This document shows positions 1 to 10,824 of a stretch of 64,000 bases of DNA, one piece after another. Every line of letters begins with the position of its first letter. Position 1 is the stretch's first letter. A program made the position numbers and the translations under genes. The notes below the pieces were generated by a model that was given only the letters and a program-made list of their open reading frames with translations, searched no databases and was not told where the DNA came from. The DNA comes from VRUE01 sp963824215 (GTDB lineage: Bacteria > Actinomycetota > Thermoleophilia > Solirubrobacterales > 70-9): the NCBI GenBank assembly GCA_963824215.1, contig CAWGOE010000001.1, positions 992,001 to 1,056,000 of the forward strand. The letters are read 5' to 3'.

Positions 1-1256
1 GACTCCTCGACGTAGCCGTTGCCGCCGAGGCACTCCAGGCACTCGACTGCGTGCCAGGGCTGCCGCTTGCAGAGCCAGTACTTGAGCACTGCGTTGGCGA
101 GGCGGCGGAACTCGGCCGCCTCCCCGTCGCCGGCGGCGACCTCGTCGTAGGCGCGGGCGAGGCGCATCGCGGCGATCGTCGCCGCCTCGGATTCGACACA
201 GAGGTCGGCGAGCACGTTGCGCATCAGCGGCTGGTCGATCAGCTCTTTGCCGAAGGCGGCGCGCTGATTGACGTGGTTGAGCGCCCCCGCGACCCCGGCG
301 CGGTAGCCGGTCGCGGCGCCGATCACGCAGTCGAGGCGGGTGTGGTTGACCATCTCGATGATCGTCGGCACGCCGCGACCCTCCTCGCCAACCATGCGCG
401 CCCAAGCACCGCGGAACTCGAGCTCTGAGGAGGCGTTGGAGCGGTTGCCGAGCTTGTCCTTGAGCCGCTGGATCTGGAAGGCGTTGCGCTCGCCGTCCGG
501 CGTCCAGCGCGGCATCAGGAAGCAGGAGATGCCCGAGTCGGTCTGGGCGAGGACGAGGAACGCGTCGCACATCGGCGCCGAGCAGAACCACTTGTGGCCG
601 ACCAGCTCGTACTCCGCTCCGGGACCACCACCGTTCAGGGGAGTGGCGGTGGTCGTGTTGGCGCGGACGTCGGAGCCGCCCTGCTTCTCGGTCATCGCCA
701 TTCCGCAGAGCGCGCCGCGCTTGCGCTCGGCCGGCAGCGAACGCTCGTCGTAATCAAGCGAGAGGAAGCGCGGTTCCCACTCCGTCGCCAGCTCAGGCTG
801 CTTGCGCAGCGCCGGGATCGCCGAGTAGGTCATCGAGATCGGGCAGCCAACGCCGCTCTCGGCCTGCATCAAGAGGGTGAACATCGTGGCGCGGGCGACG
901 TGGGCTCCCGGCCCGGGCTCGCGCCAGGGCGCCGCGTGTAGGCCGTGGTCGACCCCGATCCGCATCAGTTCATGCCAGGAGCTGTCGAACTCCACCTCGT
1001 CGATGCGGTGCCCGTAGCGGTCGTGCGTGCGCAGCTCGGGCTTCTTCTCGTTTGCCTCGAAGCCCCAGCGGATCGTCTGTGAGGAGCCGCAAATCGCGCC
1101 GAGCTCGCGCGCCTTTTCCTCGGCCCAACCGGCGCCCTCACGGTGCAGCGCCTCGACCAAGACGCGATCGCAGTCGAACGAGTTGTAGTCCTCCAGCGGG
1201 GTCGCCTGGTTGAAGACCTTGTGGGTGCTGCTCGACTGGCGCTCGACGGTGGCCAT
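1..1256 (-). CDS. AidB-like acyl-CoA dehydrogenase, C-terminus cut by window edge
   Basis: The reverse strand is open from an ATG at 1256 to the window edge, giving about 418 residues with no stop. The N-terminus (HKVFNQATPLEDYNSFDCD) and the stretch MTEKQGGSDVRANTT are typical of the AidB/isovaleryl-CoA dehydrogenase branch of the acyl-CoA dehydrogenase family. These are FAD flavoproteins; AidB itself is part of the alkylation response and binds DNA, whereas most relatives oxidise acyl-CoA thioesters. The last visible residues, around LECLGGNGYVEES, match the region near the C-terminal FAD/substrate site, so perhaps 120 residues are missing. The gene diverges from icd with only 36 nt between start codons. 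The family is secure; whether it acts in repair or catabolism cannot be told. Confidence 0.85.
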   Translation of the reverse strand, partial: MATVERQSSSTHKVFNQATPLEDYNSFDCDRVLVEALHREGAGWAEEKARELGAICGSSQTIRWGFEANEKKPELRTHDRYGHRIDEVEFDSSWHELMRIGVDHGLHAAPWREPGPGAHVARATMFTLLMQAESGVGCPISMTYSAIPALRKQPELATEWEPRFLSLDYDERSLPAERKRGALCGMAMTEKQGGSDVRANTTTATPLNGGGPGAEYELVGHKWFCSAPMCDAFLVLAQTDSGISCFLMPRWTPDGERNAFQIQRLKDKLGNRSNASSELEFRGAWARMVGEEGRGVPTIIEMVNHTRLDCVIGAATGYRAGVAGALNHVNQRAAFGKELIDQPLMRNVLADLCVESEAATIAAMRLARAYDEVAAGDGEAAEFRRLANAVLKYWLCKRQPWHAVECLECLGGNGYVEE

Positions 1257-1292
1257 CACCCGAATTGTCGCATCGATAGCATCGCCGCGCCG

Positions 1293-2516
1293 ATGACGCC
1301 GGAGAAGATCTCAGTCCAGAACCCGATCGTCGAGCTCGACGGCGACGAGATGACCCGGATCATCTGGTCGTTCATCAAGGAGCAGCTGATCCTGCCCTAC
1401 CTGGATCTGGAGCTGGTCTATTTCGATTTGGGAATCGAGAGCCGCGATGCCAGCGAGGATCGGATCACGGTCGAAGCGGCGGAGGCGATCAAGCGGCATG
1501 GCGTCGGCGTCAAGTGCGCGACGATCACTCCCGACGAGGCTCGGGTCGAGGAGTTCGGCTTGAAGGAGATGTACCGCTCGCCGAACGGCACGATCCGCAA
1601 CATCCTCGGCGGCGTCATCTTCCGCGAGCCGATCGTTATCTCCAACATCCCGCGCTTGGTGCCGGGTTGGACTAAGCCGATCGTGATCGGCCGCCACGCC
1701 TTTGGCGACCAGTACCGGGCGACCGACATGGTCGTCCCCGGCGAGGGCACGCTGACTCTCACCTACACCCCCAAAAACGGCTCTCAACCGGTCGAGCTTG
1801 ATGTTTACGACTTCCCCGGCGGCGGCATCGCGATGGCCATGTACAACCTCGATGACTCGATCCGCGATTTTGCCCGCGCCTCGATGCGCTACGGCCTCGA
1901 CCGTGGCTATCCGGTCTATCTCTCGACCAAGAACACGATCCTCAAGCGCTACGACGGTCGCTTCAAGGACCTCTTCGCCGAGGTGTATGAGGCCGAGTTC
2001 AAGCCGGAGTTCGAGGCAAAGGGGATCTCCTATGAACACCGGCTGATCGATGACATGGTCGCCGCCGCGCTGAAGTGGGAAGGCGGCTACGTCTGGGCCT
2101 GCAAGAACTACGACGGCGACGTGCAGTCAGACACGGTTGCCCAAGGATTTGGCTCGCTGGGGCTGATGACGAGCGTGTTGATGAGCCCCGACGGCAAAAC
2201 GGTCGAGGCCGAGGCGGCGCACGGCACGGTGACCCGTCATTTCCGCCAGCATCAGGAAGGCAAGCCGACCTCGACCAACCCGATCGCTTCGATTTTCGCC
2301 TGGACGCGCGGGCTCGCCGCCCGCGGTCGGCTCGACGAGACTCCGCAGGTGTCACGGTTCGCCGCGACGCTCGAGCAGGTTTGTATCGAGACGGTTGAGA
2401 GCGGCAAGATGACCAAAGATTTGGCCCTCCTGATTGGGCCCGACCAGCAGTACCTCACCACGCAGGAGTTCCTCGCCGCGATCGACGAGCGACTTCAGCG
2501 CGTCATGGCCGTCTAG
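1293..2516 (+). CDS. icd: NADP-dependent isocitrate dehydrogenase
   Basis: This 407-residue cytosolic enzyme oxidatively decarboxylates isocitrate to 2-oxoglutarate in the TCA cycle and makes NADPH. The sequence near the start (VELDGDEMTRIIW, residues 13-25) and RSPNGTIRNILGG (around 94-106, with the isocitrate-binding Ser) are diagnostic of the homodimeric, eukaryote-like subfamily II rather than the E. coli type. ATG 1293 is chosen because homology begins just after it; the open frame extends upstream, but that would overlap the divergent gene. mdh follows after 41 nt on the same strand, so two successive TCA-cycle dehydrogenases probably share a transcript. Confidence 0.95.
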   Translation: MTPEKISVQNPIVELDGDEMTRIIWSFIKEQLILPYLDLELVYFDLGIESRDASEDRITVEAAEAIKRHGVGVKCATITPDEARVEEFGLKEMYRSPNGTIRNILGGVIFREPIVISNIPRLVPGWTKPIVIGRHAFGDQYRATDMVVPGEGTLTLTYTPKNGSQPVELDVYDFPGGGIAMAMYNLDDSIRDFARASMRYGLDRGYPVYLSTKNTILKRYDGRFKDLFAEVYEAEFKPEFEAKGISYEHRLIDDMVAAALKWEGGYVWACKNYDGDVQSDTVAQGFGSLGLMTSVLMSPDGKTVEAEAAHGTVTRHFRQHQEGKPTSTNPIASIFAWTRGLAARGRLDETPQVSRFAATLEQVCIETVESGKMTKDLALLIGPDQQYLTTQEFLAAIDERLQRVMAV

Positions 2517-2557
2517 GCCTCACACCTTCCCAAACCACAACTTCAGGAGACGAATAC

Positions 2558-3544
2558 GTGAGCACCCCCGTCAAAGTCACCGTAACCGGAGCCGCCGGCC
2601 AGATCGGCTACGCATTGCTCTTTCGCATTGCCAGCGGTCAGATGCTCGGGTCTGACACCCCCGTTGAGCTGAGCTTGCTCGAGATCCCCGACGCGGTCAA
2701 AGCCGCGGAGGGCACCGCGATGGAGCTCGACGACTGCGCTTTCCCGCTACTGCGCAAGATCGACATCTTCGATGACGCGAAGCCGGCGTTCGATGGCTGC
2801 AACGTCGGTCTTCTGGTCGGCGCCCGCCCGCGCGGCCCGGGCATGGAGCGCGCCGACCTGCTCGAGGCCAACGGCGGCATCTTCAAGCCGCAGGGCGAAG
2901 CGATCGCCGCCGGCGCGGCCGACGACGTGCGGATTCTCGTGGTCGGCAACCCAGCAAACACCAACTGCCTGATCGCGATGTCGAACGCCGACGGCGTGCC
3001 GCGCGAGCGCTTCACCGCGATGATGCGCCTCGATCACAACCGGGCGACTGCGCAGCTCGCTAACAAGCTCGGCAAGCCGCTCTCGAGCGTCAGCAACATG
3101 ACTGTCTGGGGCAATCACTCGACCACTCAGTACCCGGACCTGGTCAACGCCAAGGTCGACGGCGCAAGCGCTTGGGAGACGGTCGACGACGAGGCTTGGA
3201 TCGGCGAGGAGTTCATCCCGCGGGTTGCCAAGCGCGGCGCCGAGATCATCGATGCCCGCGGCGCCTCCAGCGCTGCCTCTGCCGCCAACGCGGCGATCGA
3301 CCACGTCCGCGACTGGGTGCTCGGTACGCCCGAGGGCGACTGGGTCTCGATGGGTGTGCCGTCGAACGGCTCCTACGGGATCGAGGAGGGCGTCGTAGCC
3401 GGCCACCCGTGCAGCTGCTCTGGCGGCGAGTGGAAGGTGGTCGAGGGGTTGGACGTCCCAGACTTCTCCCGCCCCCGAATCGACGCCAGCATCAAGGAGC
3501 TGAAGGAAGAGCGCCAGTCAGTCAGCCAGCTGGGTCTCGTCTAG
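2558..3544 (+). CDS. mdh: malate dehydrogenase
   Basis: This 328-residue NAD-dependent enzyme interconverts malate and oxaloacetate. The Rossmann loop GAAGQIGY is at residues 11-18, the LDHNRA segment near 155 and the catalytic His at about 187 in VWGNHSTTQYPD. These features place it in the cytosolic/chloroplast-like MDH group used by actinobacteria. The start is GTG 2558, preceded by a good Shine-Dalgarno site (AGGAGA, 2546-2551). It sits directly downstream of icd. Its TAG stop (3542-3544) overlaps the first bases of the long inverted repeat A1, which separates it from the convergent gene at 3669. Confidence 0.96.
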   Translation: MSTPVKVTVTGAAGQIGYALLFRIASGQMLGSDTPVELSLLEIPDAVKAAEGTAMELDDCAFPLLRKIDIFDDAKPAFDGCNVGLLVGARPRGPGMERADLLEANGGIFKPQGEAIAAGAADDVRILVVGNPANTNCLIAMSNADGVPRERFTAMMRLDHNRATAQLANKLGKPLSSVSNMTVWGNHSTTQYPDLVNAKVDGASAWETVDDEAWIGEEFIPRVAKRGAEIIDARGASSAASAANAAIDHVRDWVLGTPEGDWVSMGVPSNGSYGIEEGVVAGHPCSCSGGEWKVVEGLDVPDFSRPRIDASIKELKEERQSVSQLGLV

Positions 3545-3658
3545 AGCCGGTCCGGGTAGGGCTGAAACGTCTTGTACTTTTTCGTCGAGGCGTTCGGGCG
3601 TCAGCCCGACCGCGATCCACCGAAAAAGTTAAGTGAAAGCCCTACCCGGACCGGCTCT
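3543..3658. repeat. family A hairpin repeat, copy A1
   Basis: A 116-nt inverted repeat begins in the mdh stop codon and ends 10 nt before the stop of the convergent gene. The 21-nt outer arms (3543-3563 and 3638-3658) are perfectly complementary. Inside are the family core, with TTTTTCG on the left and CGAAAAAG on the right, and a small apical stem. Copies A2 and A3 share the core but have different, again self-complementary, outer arms. It is not a standard intrinsic terminator, because the T run lies inside the left arm. Confidence 0.9.
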
Positions 3659-3668
3659 TAGAGGGCGC

Positions 3669-4046
3669 CTACTTCCCGGGGTAGTACTGGCGCCCTCTCT
3701 TGGAGACCCGCCCCTCTTTCTCAAGGTCACCGAGGACCCGGTAGAGGTAGTTGGGCTTGATTTTCAACTGTTTGGCGATGTCGGAGGCGCTGATGCCTGG
3801 GTTGCCCTCGACCAGCGCGACAGCCTGGTCGGCGCGGGTGCCCTTGCGGCGACGCCTTTTTTTCGGACCGGCAGCTTTCGTGCCTGAGCCACGCGGACGG
3901 CCGGGCCCACGGCCGGTGCGGCTCGTGACTTTCCCGCCCAGCTCGGCGAGGGCGCGCTCAAGGCGCTTGCGCTCGTCGTCCAGCTCGGCAAGGCGCTTCT
4001 TGACCAGGTCCCGAGCCTCGTCGAGTACGTGAGTGGTGCTTGGCAT
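3669..4046 (-). CDS. small basic DNA-binding protein with coiled coil and winged helix
   Basis: A 125-residue protein. Residues 1-38 are charged and heptad-like, so probably a coiled coil. A basic linker carries an AT-hook-like GPGRPRG core (about residues 47-53) and a run of Lys/Arg. Residues 70-125 look like a winged helix (ISASDIAKQLKIKPNYLYRVLGDLEKEGRV). This layout suggests a nucleoid-associated or chromatin-like DNA-binding protein; no named family is recognised with certainty. It is convergent with mdh across repeat A1. Upstream to 4204 there is a 158-nt gap with a TTGACT-like box on this strand (about 4115) but no convincing -10. Confidence 0.7.
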   Translation of the reverse strand: MPSTTHVLDEARDLVKKRLAELDDERKRLERALAELGGKVTSRTGRGPGRPRGSGTKAAGPKKRRRRKGTRADQAVALVEGNPGISASDIAKQLKIKPNYLYRVLGDLEKEGRVSKRGRQYYPGK

Positions 4047-4204
4047 CTCGTTCCTTTCGTCCGGTCCGTATTCCCGGCCGGATCACTGAGGGGAGTTACG
4101 TACCGCAGTGTTGCACAGTCAAATGTGACGTACGAACAAGGACTGGACATATTGCCCCACCACTACCTGACTACTTAGGTGGGACACAGGTTTGAGTGCG
4201 TGTG

Positions 4205-5098
4205 TCAAGCGGCGCGTTCGGCTTGTCGCTCAGGTGAGATACGCACTACGTTGTGGGCAAGGCCCACCTTCTCCATAGTGGCGATGATCAGCGCCGAGGG
4301 ATCAAGCTCCCAGCGCTTCAATCCGTGTACTGCAGAGCGGGGGAAAGCGTGGTGATTGTGATGCCAGGACTCGCCCAGCGACGGTAGCGCCAGCCAGAAG
4401 ACGTTGGTCGAATGATCATCGGTAGCGAAACGCCTGCTGCCAAGGAAGTGGCAGACGGAATTGACGCTCCAGGTGATGTGGTGGACGAAGAAGACTCGCA
4501 CCAGACCGCCCCAGAGCAGCCCGGTCGCCGCACCGGCCAGCGTGCCGCTGACCATGTACCCAGCAACGGCAGGTAAGGCCAAGCCGGCAAGGACCAGTGG
4601 GACGAACTGACGGCTGATCGTCCGCATCCCATCGTCTTCGTAGAGATCCCTTGCATATCGCTTCCAGTCGGCCCGTCCTTGGGTGGACATCAGCCAGCCG
4701 GTGTGAGCGTGCCAGAGGCCCATAAACACCCCGCGGAATCCACCATCGTGTCCCACATGGGGACTGTGCGGATCGCCGTCTTCATCGGTGTGGGCGTGGT
4801 GCTTGCGATGGTCGGCGACCCAGGAGATCACGGGGCCCTGTACCGCCATCGAGCCGAGTACGGCAAAGAGGTATTCCAGGGGCTTCGGCGTCTGAAAGGA
4901 ACGGTGGGTGAGCAGACGGTGGAAGCCAACCGTGATCCCAATCGCGGTCAGCAGGTACATCACAGAGGCGATCACGAGGTCAGCCGGCGTGACCAGGCGA
5001 TTCCAGAAAAGCGCGGCAGCAGCGATCGTCGCCGCGAAGGGGAGGATGATCGCGCCGAGGTTGGCGATCTTCTCGGCTTTGCCCATCTCAGTGTGCAC
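4205..5098 (-). CDS. acyl-CoA delta-9 desaturase (stearoyl-CoA desaturase type)
   Basis: A 297-residue integral membrane di-iron desaturase. It has the three histidine boxes of the acyl-CoA/acyl-lipid class: HRLLTH near residue 60, HRKHHAH near 97 and HHNHHAFP near 242, with hydrophobic hairpins between them. The enzyme would introduce a cis double bond into membrane fatty acyl chains using O2 and an electron donor, adjusting fluidity. Translation may start at GTG 5098 or at the in-frame ATG 5086. It is divergent from the PucR-type regulator at 5175 with a 76-nt shared AT-rich promoter region, so that regulator is a plausible controller. Confidence 0.92.
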   Translation of the reverse strand: MHTEMGKAEKIANLGAIILPFAATIAAAALFWNRLVTPADLVIASVMYLLTAIGITVGFHRLLTHRSFQTPKPLEYLFAVLGSMAVQGPVISWVADHRKHHAHTDEDGDPHSPHVGHDGGFRGVFMGLWHAHTGWLMSTQGRADWKRYARDLYEDDGMRTISRQFVPLVLAGLALPAVAGYMVSGTLAGAATGLLWGGLVRVFFVHHITWSVNSVCHFLGSRRFATDDHSTNVFWLALPSLGESWHHNHHAFPRSAVHGLKRWELDPSALIIATMEKVGLAHNVVRISPERQAERAA

Positions 5099-5174
5099 AC
5101 GGCAACTTTAGGCTGTGTTCGATGGGATATTTTAGGCTTAAGGCCAATTCATATGGCAATTTCTTGTTAGATAG
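5099..5174. promoter_or_regulatory. shared divergent promoter region of the desaturase and PucR-type regulator
   Basis: This 76-nt gap is markedly A+T-rich compared with its surroundings and contains the near-palindromic GGCTTAAGGCC (about 5134-5144) and a CATATG. It must hold both divergent promoters; exact -35/-10 boxes cannot be assigned with confidence. Confidence 0.45.
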
Positions 5175-6383
5175 ATGACAATTCCTGCCGAAATGGAGAC
5201 GGGTCGGACTCTCCCGCCAGCCGTTGCGGACGTGATCGAGCCCGAGCTCGATGCCGTCACCGCCGAGATCCTTGCCGCGATCGCCAAGGACGTGCCCGGC
5301 TACGCCCGTCCGCTGGAGGGAAATTTCGGCCGGGGCGTGCGCCGGGGGGTGAGCGAGGCTCTGCGGCAGTTCGTCGCGCTGATTCGCGACCCGGATAGCG
5401 GTCGCGGGGTTGGCCGCGATGTCTACGTGGAGCTCGGGCGAGGAGAGTTCGGGCAGGGCCGGACGTTGGACTCGCTGCAGGCTGCCTATCGCGTCGGCGC
5501 TCGAGTTGCCTGGCGGAGGATCTCTGCTGCGGGACGCCGGGCGAACCTCGACGCCGAGGTGCTCAGTCTGCTCGCCGAGTCGATCTTCGCCTATATCGAC
5601 GAGCTCTCGGCCGATTCGGTCGAGGGCTACGCCGAAGCTCAGGCCGAGCTCGAGGACCAGCGTCGCCGCCGCGCCCGCGATCTGGCCGCGCTGCTCGTGC
5701 GCGAGCCCCCCGCCGAGCTGGCCGACGTACGCAGTGCAGCAGAGCTCGCTGCGTGGGCTCTGCCCAGGAGGGTCGCGGCGCTAGCGTGCGACAAAGAGGA
5801 GCTCGGCGCCCTCGCGCGCCGATTGCCGGCGGACTCGCTGTCGACGGTTTTGGAAGGCAGCGGCTGCATTCTCTTCCCCGACCCGCCCGGGCCCGGGCGG
5901 GTCGACCTGCTCGAACGCGCCGCCGGCCAGGTCACCCTGGCCCTTGGGCCAGAAGGCGCCCTCGGCGACCTGCCCGAGTCCTGGTCGCTGGCGAAGACGA
6001 CGCTACGTGCCGCACATGCCGGAGCGGCGCCTTCCACTGGGCTGTGCCGCGCCGACAAGCACTTGGCCGACCTCCTGCTGTTCGAGGGCGACGCCCTGGT
6101 CACCCGCATCGCGGCCCGCCGCCTGGCGCCGCTTGACCAGCTGACCGAGAAGGCGAGCGAGCGGATGAGCGAGACCGCCGTCGCTTACGTTCGGCACGGT
6201 GGCAACGCGGTGGCGATGGCCGAAGAACTCCACGTTCATGCTCAGACCGCCCGCAACCGAATTGGGCATCTGCGTGAGCTGTTTGGCGACCAGCTCGACG
6301 ATCCCGATGCCCGCTTCGAGCTGGAGATCGCGTTGCGGCATCGGCGTGGGGCGGTCACGGCGGTGTCCTCTCGCCGGAATTGA
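5175..6383 (+). CDS. PucR/CdaR-type transcriptional regulator
   Basis: A 402-residue cytoplasmic regulator. Residues 20-160 form an all-helical region of the kind seen at the N-terminus of many actinobacterial PucR-like proteins. The middle is variable. The C-terminus (about 335-390) is the HTH_30 domain, here reading AVAMAEELHVHAQTARNRIGHLRELFG, a close match to the CdaR/PucR DNA-binding helix-turn-helix. The start is ATG 5175; a second ATG lies six codons later. Being divergent from the desaturase suggests control of lipid desaturation. The ligand is unknown. Confidence 0.85.
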   Translation: MTIPAEMETGRTLPPAVADVIEPELDAVTAEILAAIAKDVPGYARPLEGNFGRGVRRGVSEALRQFVALIRDPDSGRGVGRDVYVELGRGEFGQGRTLDSLQAAYRVGARVAWRRISAAGRRANLDAEVLSLLAESIFAYIDELSADSVEGYAEAQAELEDQRRRRARDLAALLVREPPAELADVRSAAELAAWALPRRVAALACDKEELGALARRLPADSLSTVLEGSGCILFPDPPGPGRVDLLERAAGQVTLALGPEGALGDLPESWSLAKTTLRAAHAGAAPSTGLCRADKHLADLLLFEGDALVTRIAARRLAPLDQLTEKASERMSETAVAYVRHGGNAVAMAEELHVHAQTARNRIGHLRELFGDQLDDPDARFELEIALRHRRGAVTAVSSRRN

Positions 6384-6477
6384 TGTAGCACGCGCTTCGC
6401 AGCGCTTGGCCTTGGTGGCAGGAATGGCTTGGATCGCGATGCTCGCGTTCGCGCTCCTCGACCTCTACGGTCGGCGG

Positions 6478-6534
6478 CGCTTCTTGGGCAACGCGCAGAA
6501 AGACGACGCCCCGATAGGAGAGGAAACGCCGTAG
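6478..6534 (-). pseudogene. duplicated 3'-end fragment of the fatty-acid hydroxylase gene
   Basis: About 57 nt closely match 7005-7062, the last 19 or so codons of the hydroxylase gene at 6996-7622, in the same orientation. There are two single-base indels (an extra A near 6500 and a missing base near 6515), so the frame is destroyed. No further upstream part of the gene is present. It is read as the remnant of a former tandem copy or of an insertion/duplication event around the broken ribH gene. From 6384 to 6591 nothing else coding is visible. Confidence 0.75.
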
Positions 6535-6591
6535 TCGGGGTGGCGTGAGATCGTTCCGGACGCCGATGAACGCCAGTGAAAGGATTCAAGT

Positions 6592-6986
6592 GAACACCAT
6601 CCCACCGCGAAGCGAATCGCGTTCGTTCAGTCTTGCTGGCACAGGGATATCGTCGACCAGTGCCGGGCGCCTTCGAGCTACCGCTTCACGCGAAGAAGCT
6701 GGCGCGCAGTGGCCGCTACCGGGCGATCGTCGCCGCGGGTCTAGTTGTCGATGGGGGGATCTACCGCCATGAGTTCGTCGCCGAGGCGGTGATCAATGGA
6801 CTGATGAGCGTGCAGCTCGATACCGACGTGCCAGTTATCTCCGCGGTTTTGACCCCGCACAACTTCCACGAGCACGAGACCCATCAGTCCTTCTTCTCGG
6901 AGCACTTCAATGTCAAGGGTCGTGAGGCTGCGCGGGCGTGCGCAAGCACGATCGAGGCCTTGGCAGAGCTCTCGGCGGCAGCTTGA
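6592..6986 (+). pseudogene. ribH: broken lumazine synthase gene (type II, RibH2-like)
   Basis: Lumazine synthase condenses 5-amino-6-ribitylaminouracil with a four-carbon phosphate in riboflavin synthesis. An AAGGA site precedes GTG 6592. A characteristic N-terminal segment, RIAFVQSCWHRDIVDQCR, is encoded at 6613-6666. The rest, PGAFELPLHAKKLARSGRY through VVDGGIYRHEF and VLTPHNFHEH, is encoded from 6663 in another frame. About 20 residues normally between these blocks are missing, and the GTG start is out of frame with the first block. There are therefore at least one internal deletion and one further frame lesion. The 3' part alone (6633-6986) is open for 117 residues but lacks the N-terminal part of the fold. 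Confidence 0.8.
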
Positions 6987-6995
6987 ACGCAGCCC

Positions 6996-7622
6996 CTAGG
7001 AGCTGCGCTTCCTGGGCAACGTGCGGAAGACGACGTCCCAGATGGGGGAGGAGACGCCGTAGCCATAGCTGTGGTCCTGGAAATGGTGCCGCATGTGCTG
7101 CTCGCGCAACCGCTTGCCCAGATCCGACTTGGGCACGAAGTGATGCACGTAGTAATGCGTGTAGTCGTAGAAGAGGTAGCCAGCGATAAAGCCGCCGAAG
7201 AGCGGGTAGGCGGCCGGCGTGCCGAAGAGGAGGGTGAAGGCGAAGAAGAAGAGCGCGGCGAGCGGAATCGAGACCGCCGGCGGCATCACCAGCCGCAGCT
7301 TGTCGTTGGGGTGGTCGTGATGGATGCCGTGGATGATGAAGTGCATGCGCCGCCCGAAGGTGTTGTCGGGCTCCCAGTGGAAGATCAGCCGGTGCAGCCA
7401 GTACTCGGTCAGGGTCCAGATCCCGACTCCCCCGAGCGTCAGCAGCGCCATCTCCCACGCCGCCTGGCCGCGGTCGGCGCCCAGCCACTCCATCACGACG
7501 ATCACGGGCACGAAGATGACCGCCGGGATCGAGGGGTGGACCCGCGAGAAGAAGTTGAGGAATTCGCTCTCAAACAGCTGCGGCGAGTCCGCGAGCTTGT
7601 TGGTGCGGTCGTGAGCCTCCAT
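6996..7622 (-). CDS. fatty-acid hydroxylase superfamily protein (2-hydroxylase-like)
   Basis: A 208-residue di-iron membrane protein. Four His clusters are in the order of the sterol desaturase/fatty-acid hydroxylase superfamily: HRLIFH (about residue 77), HGIHHDHP (98), HYYVHH (161) and HMRHHF (180). Two hydrophobic hairpins lie between them. Eukaryotic relatives such as Scs7/FA2H hydroxylate the alpha carbon of ceramide N-acyl chains; bacterial homologues probably act on lipid acyl chains. The start is ATG 7622. The 3' end is duplicated at 6478-6534. With the SPT-like gene at 51585 it may belong to a sphingolipid pathway, which is an inference. Confidence 0.85.
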   Translation of the reverse strand: MEAHDRTNKLADSPQLFESEFLNFFSRVHPSIPAVIFVPVIVVMEWLGADRGQAAWEMALLTLGGVGIWTLTEYWLHRLIFHWEPDNTFGRRMHFIIHGIHHDHPNDKLRLVMPPAVSIPLAALFFFAFTLLFGTPAAYPLFGGFIAGYLFYDYTHYYVHHFVPKSDLGKRLREQHMRHHFQDHSYGYGVSSPIWDVVFRTLPRKRSS

Positions 7623-7749
7623 CTTTCGCCAATGCTAGCGCTCGCCAAAGCCGACTCCCGCAAGACGCGGGGAAGATGTGAAGAGCCTGTGTCGAGAATG
7701 TTGCGCTTTGCGGAGTCAGGCGTCACGGAAGTGCAACGGCCTTGCCAAT

Positions 7750-7947
7750 ATGCCCGCCGTGCCGCGCAAGCCCAAGCCCCCGACCTGCGAGCAGTGCTAC
7801 TTCCGCAAGAAGCAACTCTGCGCGCTCCAGCTCGAGGAGCCCTGCGCCACCTTCCGGCCCAATCGCCCCGAGGGCCTCGTTCCGCCCAGGCAGCCGGTCT
7901 TGCTCATGCGGCCTCCGCGCTGGGCAAATCAGACACAGCCGGCATAA
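7750..7947 (+). CDS. small cysteine-containing protein of unknown function
   Basis: A 65-residue open frame from ATG 7750 with four cysteines early (CEQC, then LC and PC by residue 33) in a Lys/Arg/Pro-rich context. The pattern suggests a small zinc-binding or redox knuckle. It ends 38 nt before the Hsp20 gene on the same strand and might be co-transcribed with it. No family is recognised. The start and reality of the gene rest on composition and context only. Confidence 0.45.
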   Translation: MPAVPRKPKPPTCEQCYFRKKQLCALQLEEPCATFRPNRPEGLVPPRQPVLLMRPPRWANQTQPA

Positions 7948-7985
7948 CCCCGGACGCCCTCTCGTGGCGGCTATGTTTTGCGCCT

Positions 7986-8428
7986 ATGTCTGAACGGGAT
8001 GTGTTCGCAAACTTCGCACGCATGCGCAGGGAGATGGACCAGATGCTTGGGGGAGCTTGGGGGCGCGCGACCTACGTAAGCAGGAGAAGTACGGGGTTCT
8101 CACCCAACGTCGACGTCTACTACTGCGGCGACCCGCAGAGAGCTGTTGTGAAGGTGGATCTGGCGGGGGTCGACCTCGACCAGGTCGGAATCGAGGTCAG
8201 CGGGCGGCAGCTGGCGATCGTCGGCGAACGGCCGGTGCAGGAGACGGAGGGACGGGTCTATCAGCAGGTGGAGATCCCCTCAGGCCCGTTCCGCCGCGTG
8301 GTCGAGCTGCAGGTCGATGTCGACGCCGACCAGGCCAAGGCGACCTATGAAGATGGCGTGCTGCGAATCGACCTGCCGCTGCGCGACCCCTCGCAGACGA
8401 CCCGCCGGGTGCCGATAGGAAGGGACTA

Positions 8429-8429
<1 letters not shown>
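7986..8429 (+). CDS. Hsp20/alpha-crystallin family small heat-shock protein
   Basis: A 147-residue cytosolic ATP-independent holdase chaperone. The alpha-crystallin domain runs from about residue 38 (SPNVDVYYCGDPQRAVVKVDLAGVD) to 140, ending with the beta9-type segment ATYEDGVLRIDLPL, the classic A-x-x-x-n-GvL motif of the family. The start is ATG 7986; the open frame extends far upstream but the homology does not. Its stop overlaps the first base of the lon start, so the two are almost certainly one operon that couples holding with degradation of damaged protein. No CIRCE or HAIR box is visible upstream. Confidence 0.92.
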
Positions 8430-10822
<2,393 letters not shown>

Positions 10823-10824
10823 CC

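Noticed and set aside
3543..3658. Family A repeat as an ordinary Rho-independent terminator
   Set aside because: The T run is inside the left arm rather than after the complete hairpin, and the core is conserved beyond what a terminator requires. Termination may still occur but does not explain the conservation.
7948..7985. A heat-shock operator (CIRCE or HAIR) ahead of the Hsp20 gene
   Set aside because: Neither TTAGCACTC-type nor CTTGAGT-type repeats are visible in the gap.
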